54,964 nucleotides of DNA, taken from positions 1 through 54,964 of the forward strand of contig JAKLLO010000019.1 of the NCBI GenBank assembly GCA_023150095.1. Direction: 5' to 3'. The stretch comes from Zoogloea sp. GTDB lineage: Bacteria; Pseudomonadota; Gammaproteobacteria; Burkholderiales; Rhodocyclaceae. The notes under the pieces were generated by a model. It ran no database searches. It had not been told where the DNA came from and was given only the letters and a program-made list of their open reading frames with translations. How positions within the stretch are numbered: the stretch's first letter is position 1; every line of letters starts with the position of its first letter. This document shows positions 35,780-50,314 of this stretch, piece by piece. A program made the position numbers and the translations under genes.

Positions 35780-36658
35780 ATGCGCGTCGGTTTTGTAGGG
35801 CTGGGCGTGATGGGCCTGCCGATGGCGGGCCACCTGCTGAAGGCCGGGCACGACGTGGCGGTGTGGGCGCGACGCCCGGAAGCCACCGCCGACATCGCCG
35901 CTGCCGGTGCAGCGGTGTGCGACACGCCGGCGGCGCTTGCCGCCCGCAGCGAGGTGGTGATCTCGATCATCACCGCCAGCAGCGATGTGGAGAACCTGGC
36001 CCTCGGCCCGGACGGGTTGATCGGCGGCTTCGCGCCGGGCAGCATCCACGTAGACATGAGCACCATCGCCCCGGCCACGGCCCGCAAGCTGGCTGTGGCC
36101 TACGCCGAACTGGGCGTCGGCTGGCTGGACGCGCCGGTTTCCGGCGGCGAGGTGGGCGCGCGGGACGCGACGCTGGCGATCATGGCCGGCGGCGAGGCGA
36201 CGGTGCTCGACAAGGTGCGCCCGCTGTTCGACTGCCTGGGCAAGACCGTGGTGCACATCGGCGAGGCTGGCGCCGGGCAGGTGGCCAAGGCGTGCAACCA
36301 GATGATCATGGTGAACGTGATCCAGGCCTCTGCCGAGGCCATGCGGCTGGCGGGCGCCCACGGGCTGGACGCGGGCAAGGTGATCGCCGCGCTGGCGGGC
36401 GGATCGGCAGGCTCGCGGGTACTCGACGTGATGGGCGGGCGCATGGCGCGGCGGGATTTCGTCGCCGGCATTCAGTCGCGCCTGCATCACAAGGATTTTG
36501 CGATCCTGATGGACGAGGCCCGCCAGCTTGGCGCGCCGCTGCCGATCGCGGCCCAGACCTGGCAGCAGCTCAACGCGTTGATGGGGCTGGGCGGTGGCAG
36601 GGCGGATACCGCCAGCCTGCTGAGGGTGCTCGAATCGCCGCTGGAAAGACTGGAGTGA
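35780..36658 (+). CDS. NAD(P)-dependent 3-hydroxyacid dehydrogenase, copy 2
   Basis: Paralogue of the preceding gene (292 residues), with the same order of motifs: GFVGLGVMGLPM, then DAPVSGGEVGA, then GAGQVAKACNQ with the catalytic Lys, then HHKDFAI. The two share long identical stretches (for example DMSTIAPA) yet differ in the C-terminal substrate half (HHKDFAILMDEA against HQKDMNIVVQEA), which suggests a different substrate. The ATG is one base after the copy 1 stop. The start of the lipoprotein gene follows after 8 bases, so all three are likely co-transcribed. Confidence 0.87.
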   Translation: MRVGFVGLGVMGLPMAGHLLKAGHDVAVWARRPEATADIAAAGAAVCDTPAALAARSEVVISIITASSDVENLALGPDGLIGGFAPGSIHVDMSTIAPATARKLAVAYAELGVGWLDAPVSGGEVGARDATLAIMAGGEATVLDKVRPLFDCLGKTVVHIGEAGAGQVAKACNQMIMVNVIQASAEAMRLAGAHGLDAGKVIAALAGGSAGSRVLDVMGGRMARRDFVAGIQSRLHHKDFAILMDEARQLGAPLPIAAQTWQQLNALMGLGGGRADTASLLRVLESPLERLE

Positions 36659-36666
36659 ACGCTGTG

Positions 36667-37167
36667 ATGGATCGTCGTCGTTTCGTGGTGCTGGCGTTGG
36701 TCGGCGCGCTGCTGGGGGGCTGCGCCGGCTCCAGCTTCCGGCCGCTTAAGCCCGAGGTTTCGGTGGCGGACATCCACCTGGAGGGCGGCAACCTGCTGGA
36801 GCAGCGCTTTATGCTGACCCTGCGGGTGACCAACCCCAACCGCTTCGAGATTCCCGTCGAGGGCCTCAGCTTTACCCTCGATGTGGCCGGCGAGCCCTTT
36901 GCCCGCGGGGTGGGTAACAAGCCGGTGACGATCCCCGCGCTGGGTGAGGCGCTGGTGGAGGTGAAGGCCACCGCCGGTATCGCCGGGCTGGTGATGCGCC
37001 AGTTCAAGAACCTCGGCAAGGGCGTGGACAAGCTGGACTACCGCCTGAAGGGGCGGCTGGTCAGCGGCAATTTTGGTGGCTACGACTTCGACCAGAAGGG
37101 CGAGCTCGATCCGGCCAAGCTCTTCCGCGACGGGCGGCCCGCCAAGGCGCCTTCCGAGCAGTTCTGA
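36667..37167 (+). CDS. LEA type 2 (WHy domain) lipoprotein
   Basis: Probable membrane-anchored lipoprotein of 166 residues. A basic MDRRR start, a hydrophobic stretch and the lipobox LLGGC (Cys19) mark a type II signal peptide. The mature part is a LEA14/water stress and hypersensitive response domain, with the recurring LTLRVTNPNRFEIPVEGLSF pattern (about residues 57-76) and a C-terminal strand region ending at GELDPAKLF. Proteins of this kind are stable beta-sandwich proteins; the role in bacteria is unclear. The ATG at 36667 is used; a GTG stands one codon before it. Confidence 0.85.
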   Translation: MDRRRFVVLALVGALLGGCAGSSFRPLKPEVSVADIHLEGGNLLEQRFMLTLRVTNPNRFEIPVEGLSFTLDVAGEPFARGVGNKPVTIPALGEALVEVKATAGIAGLVMRQFKNLGKGVDKLDYRLKGRLVSGNFGGYDFDQKGELDPAKLFRDGRPAKAPSEQF

Positions 37168-37223
37168 TTCCGATTCCCTGCCGCCGGCCTTTCCGTTTCG
37201 GTGAGGCCGGCTGGATCTTCCGC

Positions 37224-37970
37224 ATGTCTTCCAGATTGTCCGAATTCCTCGCGGGGTGCCGCGACGAGGCGCCATTGCAGCTGGGCGTGGTGCCCTTCGG
37301 GATGCTCTACGGCATCGGCGCGCTGGCGGCCGGCATGCCGCCGTGGCTGGCCCAGGCTGCGTCGGCGGTGGTGTTTGCCGGGGCGGCCCAGCTGGTCATC
37401 GTGCAGATGCTGGCGGCGGGCGCCGGGGCGCTGCCGATCGGGCTCACCGCCGGCCTGCTCAATTTGCGCCACATGCTGTACAGCGTGTCGATGGCCGAGC
37501 ACGTGCGGCATCTGCCCCGGCGCTGGCGGATGTTGCTGGCTTACCTGCTGACCGACGAGGCCTACGCCGTGGCGATCCTGCGTTACCAGACCCGCGGCCG
37601 ACCCGAGACGGGGCCGGATCACCGGCACTGGTACTTTCTGGGCTGCGGTTTCACCCTGTGGGCCACCTGGCAGCTATCAACTGCGGCCGGGCTGCTGTTT
37701 GGCGCGACGGTGCCGGCTGAGTGGGACATCGACTTTGCGGTGCCGCTCACCTTCATCGCGCTCCTCACCCTGCTGATGCGCGAGCGGGCCGGTCAGGCGG
37801 CGGCGCTTGTTGCGGCGGTGGCCGCGCTGGCGCTGGCGGCGCTCCCTTTCCGGCTGGGGCTGGTGGTGGCGATCCTGCTGGGCCTGCTGGCCGGGGTGAA
37901 GGCGTCGAAGCTTGCGGCGCGCTCTTCGGCAGAGAAGCTGCCGGGCAGTGAGCGGAGGGCCGTCGAATGA
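37224..37970 (+). CDS. azlC: AzlC family branched-chain amino acid exporter, large subunit
   Basis: Inner-membrane protein of the AzlC family (248 residues) with about seven to eight hydrophobic helices. N-terminal LGVVPFGMLYGIGALAAG, FAGAAQLVIVQMLAAGA and NLRHMLYSVSMA are typical of the family, which exports valine, leucine, isoleucine analogues or methionine together with AzlD. Its stop overlaps the azlD ATG by 4 bases, so both subunits are made together. The amino acid exported here is not known. Confidence 0.92.
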   Translation: MSSRLSEFLAGCRDEAPLQLGVVPFGMLYGIGALAAGMPPWLAQAASAVVFAGAAQLVIVQMLAAGAGALPIGLTAGLLNLRHMLYSVSMAEHVRHLPRRWRMLLAYLLTDEAYAVAILRYQTRGRPETGPDHRHWYFLGCGFTLWATWQLSTAAGLLFGATVPAEWDIDFAVPLTFIALLTLLMRERAGQAAALVAAVAALALAALPFRLGLVVAILLGLLAGVKASKLAARSSAEKLPGSERRAVE

Positions 37971-38290
37971 GCACGGCGGCGCTGGTTGGACTGCTGGTGA
38001 CGGTGGGCATCGTCACCTTTCTGTACCGCTACGCGATGATCGGGCTGTTTGCCGGGCGGCGCCTGCCGGGCTGGCTGCACGCCCTGTGCAGGCACATCGC
38101 GCCGGCGAGCTTTGCGGCGCTGACGGCAGGCGAACTGTTCATCCACGGGGGCGAGGTGGTGCTGTCGCTGATGGCGCCCAAGCCCTGGGCGGCGCTGGTG
38201 GCCGCGCTGGTGGCGTGGCGCACGGGCAGCGTGCTGGCCACCATCGGGGTGGGGATGGCGGCGCTTTACTGCTTCAAGTGGCTGCTTTGA
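37967..38290 (+). CDS. azlD: AzlD family branched-chain amino acid exporter, small subunit
   Basis: Small membrane partner of AzlC (107 residues) with about four helices. The segment TFLYRYAMIGLF near the N-terminus and HIAPASFAALTAGELF are typical of AzlD. The ATG overlaps the azlC stop (ATGA). It converges on the GGDEF-EAL gene with only 14 bases between them, and a GGCCTGATCAGGCC palindrome covers that junction. Confidence 0.92.
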   Translation: MSTAALVGLLVTVGIVTFLYRYAMIGLFAGRRLPGWLHALCRHIAPASFAALTAGELFIHGGEVVLSLMAPKPWAALVAALVAWRTGSVLATIGVGMAALYCFKWLL

Positions 38291-38304
38291 TCGTTCGGGC
38301 CTGA

Positions 38305-41070
38305 TCAGGCCACCGCGAGGGACACCTCGCGGGTGGCGCGGCGGGTGCGCAGCAGGCGGGTCATGTCGTCGGCGCTCATGGGGCGGCTGCACAGGTAGCC
38401 CTGGTAGGCGTCGCAGCGCCAGCGGCGCAGCAGGGCCAGCTGGGCGTCGGTCTCGACGCCTTCGGCGACCACTTCGAGACGCAGGGTGTGGGCCATCGCG
38501 ACGATGGTCTGGGCGATGGCGGCGTCGTCGGCCTTGGTGACGATCTCGTCGATGAAGGAGCGGTCGATCTTCAGCCGGTCGATGGGGAAGCGCTTGAGGT
38601 AGGCGAGGCTGGAGTAGCCGGTGCCGAAGTCATCCACCGACAGCTGCAGGCCGAGCTTCTTGCATTCGGCGAGCATGTTGCGGGTGTGCTCGGGGTTGCG
38701 CATCACCAGGCTCTCGGTGAGCTCCAGATCCAGGAAGGCGGGGGCGAGGCCGGTTTCGGCGAGGGTCTTGCGGATGGTGTCGAGGAGGCCGGCGTCGTCG
38801 AACTGGCGGGCCGAGAGGTTGACGCTGATCGGCACGTGGCTGAGGCCTTCGGACTGCCAGGCCTGGTTCTGCCGGCACGCCTGATGGAGCACCCAGGCGC
38901 CGATCGGTACGATCAGGCCGGATTCTTCGGCGATGGGGATGAACACGTCCGGCGGGATCATGCTGCCGTCGGGCTGGCGCCAGCGGATGAGGGCCTCCAT
39001 GCCGATGAGCTCGCCGCTGAGGGTGTCCACCTGGGGCTGGTAGAACACGGCCAGCTGGCCTTCCTCGACGGCCTGGCGCAGGCGGTTTTCCAGGTCGAGG
39101 CGTTCGCTGAAGCGCTCGGACAGGCCGTGGTCGAAGAACTGGTAGTTGTTGCGGCCGCGCTCCTTGGCCAGGTACATGGCGGTGTCGGCGTGCTTGATGA
39201 GGGCCGCGCCGTCGTGGCCGTCGTTCGGGAAGAGGGCGATGCCGATGGAGAGCGTGACGGTGAACTGCCGCCCGTGCAGCTCGAAGGGGCGGGACAGGCT
39301 GGCCAGGATGCGCTCGGCCACGTCTTCGGGCATCGAGCCCTTGTCGAGGTTGTCCAGAACGATCACGAACTCGTCGCCGCCGGTGCGGGCGACCAGATCG
39401 CCGTCGCGCACGCAGCCGCGCAGGCGCTGGGCCACGGCGAGCAGCAGCTCGTCGCCAGCCTGGTGGCCGAGGGTGTCGTTCACGTACTTGAAGCGGTCGA
39501 GGTCGGTGAACAGCACCGCCGCGCCGCGCCGGCGTTCCCGGGCCGTCTCGATGACGTCGGTGAGGTGGGTGTTGAGCAGGGTGCGGTTGGGCAGCGAGGT
39601 GAGGCTGTCGTAGTGGGCCAGGTGGCGGATGCGCCGCTCGGCGTCGTGGCGCTGGGTGATGTCGGCGACGATGCCCAGGTAGCCGCGCACCTGGCGGTGG
39701 GCGTCGCGCACCTCCGAGACGCTCAGGTTGGCCGGGAAGGTGCTTCCGTCGCGCCGCCTCAGGCTGACCTCCTGGGTATGTCCCATGGTGGCCGACGTGA
39801 TCGCCGAGAAGCCCCCGGCCTTGTTCTTGAGTGCCCACTGGGCGATGTCGTCCGGGGTGTGGAAGATCAGCGGGGTCTCGCGTCCGATGAGCTCGTCGGC
39901 GCGGTAGCCGAACAGGCGCTCGGCGGCGGGGTTCATGACGCGGATGATGCCGGAGGCGTCGGTGTAGACGATGGCGTATTCGGCGCAGTCGAGGATGGCC
40001 CGTTGCAGCGTGGTGGTCTCCCGCAGCAGGGATTCGGAGCGGGCGTGCTTCTCCACCTCGCTTTCGAGCAGTCGGTTGGTGTCGCCCAGGGCCTTGACGT
40101 ACTGCTCGAGCGAGGCATTGGCGTCGCCGAGGGCGACGGTCTTTTCATTCACCAGTCGGCGCACTGCGTCGGCGCGGGTCTGCAGCACATGAACCATCAG
40201 CGCCGCCAGGGTGGCCAGCGCCAGGCCGGAGAACAGCTGGGCGCCGGCGTCGCGGCCGATGACGAGCTCGTTCATCTCCTGGTCGGCGGTGGCGATGACC
40301 AGCCAGCGGCGATCGGCGAAGGCGATGCTGTCGGCGAAGGAGGTCCGGCCGATGCGGAAGGTCGGGCTGCGGTGGACCGGCAGGCTGGAACTGGCGTCGG
40401 CATCGACGATTTCGAGCTCGAAAGGCCGTGGGCCGCTGACAGGATAGGTCGCCAGGAAGGCGTGTTCGAGCAAGCTGCTCACCGATACCTGGATGAACAG
40501 GAGTTCCCGGCCGACGTCATCGGGGTGATCGCTGGCGATCGGGCTCAGGATCATCACCGCGTTGCGGACGGGGCCGCTGCGGGTGGGGAGCGCGAAGGGC
40601 GTGGTGGCGGTGATGGCCTCGCCGCCTTCGGTCGCCAGGGCGGTGCCGAGCAGCGTATCGGGAAGGAAGGGGGCGGGCGTGTCATCGGGCGTGTCGCGGG
40701 TGCTGAGGGCCGTGACGGTAGCCTTGCCGTCTTTGACGCGGACCGTGCCGATCTGCAGGATCTCGGGGTTGTGGGTGAAGACCGGGGCGACCATGCGTTC
40801 AAGCTGGGCGCGACTGGTGTGGGGTGCGACGGCAAGCTGGCTGCTCAGGATGTCGGCCTGGCGCAGCAGGCCGTCGGCCCGTTCGCGCAGGTGGATGACC
40901 TGTTCCTGGGCGAGCAGGTGCAGGCGCTCCCGGGCTGCGGTGGCCTCTTCGAGCAGGGCGCTGCGGTAGTTGTCCAGGGCGAGGGCCAGCACTACCGCGA
41001 AGACAAGGATCGAGAGCCCGTAACGGCGAATGAGGGCGACAACCGGTCGGGGCGTCGTGCTGGGGGGCAT
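38305..41070 (-). CDS. Membrane PAS-GGDEF-EAL cyclic-di-GMP protein
   Basis: Makes and/or breaks down the second messenger c-di-GMP. The product is 921 residues. A first helix (about 16-34) and a second (about 280-300) enclose a periplasmic sensor domain. Then come a coiled-coil linker, a PAS domain (about 350-480), a GGDEF domain with intact RTGGDEF (about 563-567) and an EAL domain with MEALIRW (about 690) and the downstream [10 protein letters not shown] loop. Both active sites look complete, so it may be bifunctional. AGGAG lies 5 bases before the ATG. It is the last gene of a signalling block on the minus strand, 97 bases behind the HD-GYP regulator. Confidence 0.93.
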   Translation of the reverse strand: MPPSTTPRPVVALIRRYGLSILVFAVVLALALDNYRSALLEEATAARERLHLLAQEQVIHLRERADGLLRQADILSSQLAVAPHTSRAQLERMVAPVFTHNPEILQIGTVRVKDGKATVTALSTRDTPDDTPAPFLPDTLLGTALATEGGEAITATTPFALPTRSGPVRNAVMILSPIASDHPDDVGRELLFIQVSVSSLLEHAFLATYPVSGPRPFELEIVDADASSSLPVHRSPTFRIGRTSFADSIAFADRRWLVIATADQEMNELVIGRDAGAQLFSGLALATLAALMVHVLQTRADAVRRLVNEKTVALGDANASLEQYVKALGDTNRLLESEVEKHARSESLLRETTTLQRAILDCAEYAIVYTDASGIIRVMNPAAERLFGYRADELIGRETPLIFHTPDDIAQWALKNKAGGFSAITSATMGHTQEVSLRRRDGSTFPANLSVSEVRDAHRQVRGYLGIVADITQRHDAERRIRHLAHYDSLTSLPNRTLLNTHLTDVIETARERRRGAAVLFTDLDRFKYVNDTLGHQAGDELLLAVAQRLRGCVRDGDLVARTGGDEFVIVLDNLDKGSMPEDVAERILASLSRPFELHGRQFTVTLSIGIALFPNDGHDGAALIKHADTAMYLAKERGRNNYQFFDHGLSERFSERLDLENRLRQAVEEGQLAVFYQPQVDTLSGELIGMEALIRWRQPDGSMIPPDVFIPIAEESGLIVPIGAWVLHQACRQNQAWQSEGLSHVPISVNLSARQFDDAGLLDTIRKTLAETGLAPAFLDLELTESLVMRNPEHTRNMLAECKKLGLQLSVDDFGTGYSSLAYLKRFPIDRLKIDRSFIDEIVTKADDAAIAQTIVAMAHTLRLEVVAEGVETDAQLALLRRWRCDAYQGYLCSRPMSADDMTRLLRTRRATREVSLAVA

Positions 41071-41167
41071 CAGGTCTCCTGTCGGGCGGAAAGCGGAGTG
41101 TGCCGGCTCTCTGTCCGGCTGACCTATTACGGATGCCGGTGCTGATTCTTGAGTTGGGGTGGGCGAT

Positions 41168-42318
41168 TCAGTCGCCGAAGACGAGCTTCAGACGTGCCGC
41201 TTCTGCTGCTTCATCCACGTCGACGTCGGCAAAGCGTTGGGCGATGGCCTTGAATTCGTCCTGCAGCGCGAGGAAGGCTTCGATGATGTTCGGGTCGAAG
41301 TGGGTGCCGCTGCCGGCGCGCAATGCCTCGACGGCCTCCGGGTGGCTGACGGCGGCCTTGTAGACGCGCTTGCTGATCAGTGCATCGTAGACATCCGCCA
41401 CCGCCATCAGCCGCGCCGACAGCGGAATGCGCTCGCCCGAGAGGCCCAGCGGGTAGCCGGAGCCATCCCATTTCTCCTGGTGGGAGTAGGCGATCTCCTT
41501 GGCAAAGCGCAGGAAGCGGGCGGAGACGCCGAACAGGCTCTCGGCCCGGCTGATGGCTTCGCGGCCGAGGGTGGTGTGGGTCTTCATCACCTCGAACTCG
41601 GCGGGGGTGAGCTTGCCGGGCTTGAGGAGGATGCGGTCGGGAATGCCGACCTTGCCGATGTCGTGGAGCGGCGCCGACTTGTACATGAGGTCGATGTTCT
41701 CGTCAGTGAGCTCGGTGGCGTAGTGGGGATTGGATTGAAGGTGGCGGGCCAGCAGGCGCAGGTAGGACTGGGTCCGGCGGATGTGGTTGCCGGTCTCGTT
41801 GTCGCGGGTCTCGGCCAGGGAGGCCATGGCGACGATGGTGGCGTCCTGGATCAGGGAGAGCTCGCGGGTGCGGCGGGTGACTTCCTGTTCGAGGTAGCTG
41901 TTGCGGTCGCGCAGGAAATCGCTGGCGGCCTTGAGGGTGAGGTGGTTGCGGATGCGGGTGAGCACCAGCGGCGGGCTGATGGGCTTGGTGATGTAGTCCA
42001 CGGCGCCGGCGTCGAAGCCGAGCTGCTCGTCCATCTCTTCGTTGCGGACGGTGAGGAAGATCACCGGGATGTTGGCGGTGACCGGATCGGTCATGAGGCG
42101 GCTGCATACCTCGTAGCCGTCCATGTCGGGCATGGTCACGTCGAGGAGGATGAGGTCGGGCACCGGCTTGCTGCCCGCCAGCTGCAGGGCGCGGTTGCCG
42201 CTGGTGGCGATGCGCGTGCGGAAATCGGCGCGGTGCAGGCAATCGACGATCGGCTCGATCGACTCCGGCGCGTCATCCACGACGAGGATGAGCGGACGGT
42301 GGCTGTCGATGGAATGCA

Positions 42319-42319
<1 letters not shown>
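41168..42319 (-). CDS. Response regulator with HD-GYP phosphodiesterase domain
   Basis: Cytosolic two-component output protein, 383 residues (RpfG-like). The receiver domain occupies about 1-125 with VVDDAPE, the phosphoacceptor Asp in [13 protein letters not shown] and the Lys of [10 protein letters not shown] coiled linker precedes the HD-GYP domain with [13 protein letters not shown] and [16 protein letters not shown] proteins hydrolyse c-di-GMP. The ATG shares one base with the stop of the upstream hybrid kinase (TGATG), so this is the likely phosphorylation partner of that kinase. Confidence 0.94.
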
Positions 42320-46947
<4,628 letters not shown>

Positions 46948-46959
46948 CGGGGTGGGGGT

Positions 46960-47640
46960 TCAGGCCGGGCCGGGGTCGGCGGGCGGGGTGAGCGGGGCGG
47001 CCGGACGCGGCTGGCCGTAGGTCTTGAACAGGGCGATGACTTCTTCCATCTCCTCGCCGGAGAGGATGTGCGGCTCGCCCAGCTGACAGGCGCGCCAGTA
47101 TTGTTCGCACAGGGTTTCGAACTCGACCGCCAGGGCCAGGGTGCTGCGCAGGTCGCCGCCCAGCACCAGCATGCCGTGGTTGGCGAGCAGGCAGGCGCGG
47201 CGGCCTTCGAGGGCGGCGATGGCACCGTCGGAGAGCGCCTGGGTGCCGAAGGTGGCGTAGGGCGCGCAGCGCACGTCGGTGCCGCCGAAGCGGGCGATCA
47301 TGTAGTGGAAGGCCGGGATGGAGCGCCGGTGACAGGCCAGCGCGGTGGCGAAGGGCGAGTGGGCGTGGAGCACGGCGCCCACATCGGGGCGGGCGGCGAG
47401 GATGTCCCGGTGGATGCGCCACTCGGACGACGGGGCGAAGGGCCCGTGCCAGCTGCCGTCCATGCCCATCAGGGCCATGTCGTCGGGGCTGAGGGCGTCG
47501 TAGGGGCGGCCGGTGGGGGTGATCAGGAAACCCCGGGTACAGCGCACGCTGGCGTTGCCGGCAGTGCCGGCGTTGAGTCCGCAGTGGGCCATCTCCCGGG
47601 CGGTGTCGAGGAGGCCGGCCCGCAATACGTTCTCGTTCAT
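46960..47640 (-). CDS. FucA-type class II aldolase, probable methylthioribulose-1-phosphate aldolase
   Basis: Zinc-dependent class II aldolase of 226 residues. It aligns along its whole length with my memory of E. coli L-fuculose-1-phosphate aldolase. Glu73 (SSEWR), His92 and His94 (LHAHS), Tyr113 (FHYMIA) and His155 (LLANHGM) occupy the same numbers, and KTYG is near the C-terminus. The gene lies 22 bases behind mtnA, on the same strand. That context points to cleavage of 5-methylthioribulose 1-phosphate to dihydroxyacetone phosphate and methylthioacetaldehyde (DHAP shunt, as described for Rhodospirillum rubrum), rather than MtnB dehydration or fucose use. The ATG at 47640 has GGAG nine bases upstream. 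Confidence 0.8.
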   Translation of the reverse strand: MNENVLRAGLLDTAREMAHCGLNAGTAGNASVRCTRGFLITPTGRPYDALSPDDMALMGMDGSWHGPFAPSSEWRIHRDILAARPDVGAVLHAHSPFATALACHRRSIPAFHYMIARFGGTDVRCAPYATFGTQALSDGAIAALEGRRACLLANHGMLVLGGDLRSTLALAVEFETLCEQYWRACQLGEPHILSGEEMEEVIALFKTYGQPRPAAPLTPPADPGPA

Positions 47641-47662
47641 GATCACTTGCTCCAGTCCGGGA

Positions 47663-48718
<1,056 letters not shown>

Positions 48719-48850
48719 GGTGAGGCGGTTCGGTAAGGTGGGCGGAACCGGGATTGTATCGGGGCCGGGGCGCCGGGTGGCTGGCCGGCGGGGGCGTCAT
48801 CTGCCAGAATCGGCCGGCTTTTCGACTGCATCCCGCCCGGAGTGTCTGCC

Positions 48851-50011
48851 ATGCCGCGTTTTCCTGCGCCCGTCGCCTCGCGTCTGCCCAACGTGGGTAC
48901 GACCATCTTCACCGTGATGTCGCGTCTCGCCCAGGAGTGCGGGGCGATCAACCTCTCCCAGGGCTTTCCGGATTTCAGCGCCGAGGACGTGCTGTTCGAG
49001 CGCGTTGCCCACTGGATGCGCGCCGGCCACAACCAGTACGCGCCGATGGCCGGTGTGCCGGCGCTGCGCGAGGCCATCGCCGCCAAGGTGGCTGCGCTCT
49101 ACGGTGCGAGCTACGACCCGGAAACCGAGATCACCGTGACCGCCGGGGCGACCCAGGCGCTGTTCACCGCGGTGGCGGCGCTGGTGCATCCGGGCGACGA
49201 GGTGATCGTCTTCGAGCCGGTGTACGACTCCTACGTGCCGTCCATCGAGCTGGCGGGCGGCGTGGTGAAGCGCGCCCGGCTGTCGGCACCGGATTACCGC
49301 CCCGACTGGGCCGCGGTGCGGGCGCTGGTGTCGCCGAAGACCCGCATGATCATGATCAACACGCCCCACAACCCGAGCGGCACCGTGTGGTCGGCGGACG
49401 ACATGCGGGCCCTGTGCGATCTGGTGCGCGGCACCGGCATCATCGTGGTGGCCGACGAGGTGTACGAGCACATCGTCTTCGACGGCCGGCGCCACGAGAG
49501 CGCGGCGCTGTACCCCGATCTCGCCGAGCGCAGCGTGATCGTGTCGAGCTTCGGCAAGACCTACCACGTGACCGGCTGGAAGGTGGGCTACGTGCTGGCC
49601 CCGCGCGAGCTGATGGCCGAGTTCCGCAAGGTGCATCAGTTCAACGTGTTTACCGTGAACACGCCGGTGCAGCTGGCGCTCGCCGACTACATGATGGATG
49701 CCTCGCGTCACCTGGGGCTGGCCGCCTTCTACCAGGTCAAGCGGGATTTCTTCCGGGCCGGGCTGGCGGGCACGCGCTTCGAGCTTTTGCCGTGCACGGG
49801 CACCTACTTCCAGACCGTCCGCTACGGGGCGATCTCGGACGCGCCCGACACCGATTTCGTCCAGTGGCTGACCCGCGAGGTCGGCGTGGCGGCGATCCCC
49901 TTGTCGGCCTTCTTCGGCGACGGGCGCGACGAGCGGGTGATCCGCTTCTGCTTTGCCAAGCGCGACGACACGCTGGAGGCGGCTTTCGAGCGGCTCCGGC
50001 GCTTCTGCTAA
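48851..50011 (+). CDS. Methionine-type aminotransferase (YbdL/MtnE-like)
   Basis: PLP-dependent class I/II aminotransferase of 386 residues. The cofactor Lys is Lys236 in SSFGKTYHVTGWKVGY. NTPHNPSGTVW and ADEVYEHIVFDG are the PLP-contact motifs, and the N-terminal LSQGFPDF matches the YbdL/kynurenine-aminotransferase group. In that group E. coli YbdL acts on methionine. Position opposite mtnA suggests transamination of 4-methylthio-2-oxobutanoate to methionine, but if salvage here ends in the DHAP shunt that step would not be required. The ATG at 48851 has GGAG 8 bases upstream, preferred to the in-frame GTG at 48842. Confidence 0.88.
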   Translation: MPRFPAPVASRLPNVGTTIFTVMSRLAQECGAINLSQGFPDFSAEDVLFERVAHWMRAGHNQYAPMAGVPALREAIAAKVAALYGASYDPETEITVTAGATQALFTAVAALVHPGDEVIVFEPVYDSYVPSIELAGGVVKRARLSAPDYRPDWAAVRALVSPKTRMIMINTPHNPSGTVWSADDMRALCDLVRGTGIIVVADEVYEHIVFDGRRHESAALYPDLAERSVIVSSFGKTYHVTGWKVGYVLAPRELMAEFRKVHQFNVFTVNTPVQLALADYMMDASRHLGLAAFYQVKRDFFRAGLAGTRFELLPCTGTYFQTVRYGAISDAPDTDFVQWLTREVGVAAIPLSAFFGDGRDERVIRFCFAKRDDTLEAAFERLRRFC

Positions 50012-50041
50012 ACTCGGCAGCTTACCGCTGGAGCCCTCGAC

Positions 50042-50305
50042 GTGCGCAATATCCTCCTGTTCATCCTGTTCCTGATCGGCCTTTACTACGTGCGGCGCGC
50101 CCTGCGCCGGCCCGGCGCGCCCGGCCCCCAGGCCCCGCGGCAGGATGACGAGCCGGCGCCCCAGCGCGGTGCCCCGGTGGCCGAGATCGAACAGATGGTG
50201 GCCTGCGCCCACTGCGGCCTGCACGTGCCCGAGAGCGAGAGCGTGCGGGGCGGGGGCGGCTTCTACTGCTCCGAGGAGCATCGCCGTCTCGGCCCGCGCA
50301 GCTAA
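50042..50305 (+). CDS. PP0621-type small zinc-ribbon protein
   Basis: Protein of unknown function, 87 residues. A hydrophobic N-terminal helix (residues 4-16), a Pro/Arg-rich linker, then a zinc-ribbon-like module CAHCGLHVP with YCSEEH near the C-terminus. This matches small PP0621-family proteins that lie beside pilS. The GTG start is preceded by GGAG; no ATG is available. It begins 30 bases after the aminotransferase stop and ends 9 bases before pilS. Confidence 0.8.
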   Translation: MRNILLFILFLIGLYYVRRALRRPGAPGPQAPRQDDEPAPQRGAPVAEIEQMVACAHCGLHVPESESVRGGGGFYCSEEHRRLGPRS

Positions 50306-50314
50306 GCCGCACCC

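Noticed and set aside
38488-41145. 885-residue open frame on the plus strand opposite the GGDEF-EAL gene
   Set aside because: Antisense shadow of a gene with clear PAS, GGDEF and EAL motifs; no motif or ribosome binding site of its own.
46960-47640. Methylthioribulose-1-phosphate dehydratase MtnB
   Set aside because: Same superfamily and right neighbourhood, but the sequence follows FucA residue by residue at the active site and elsewhere, which favours an aldolase.
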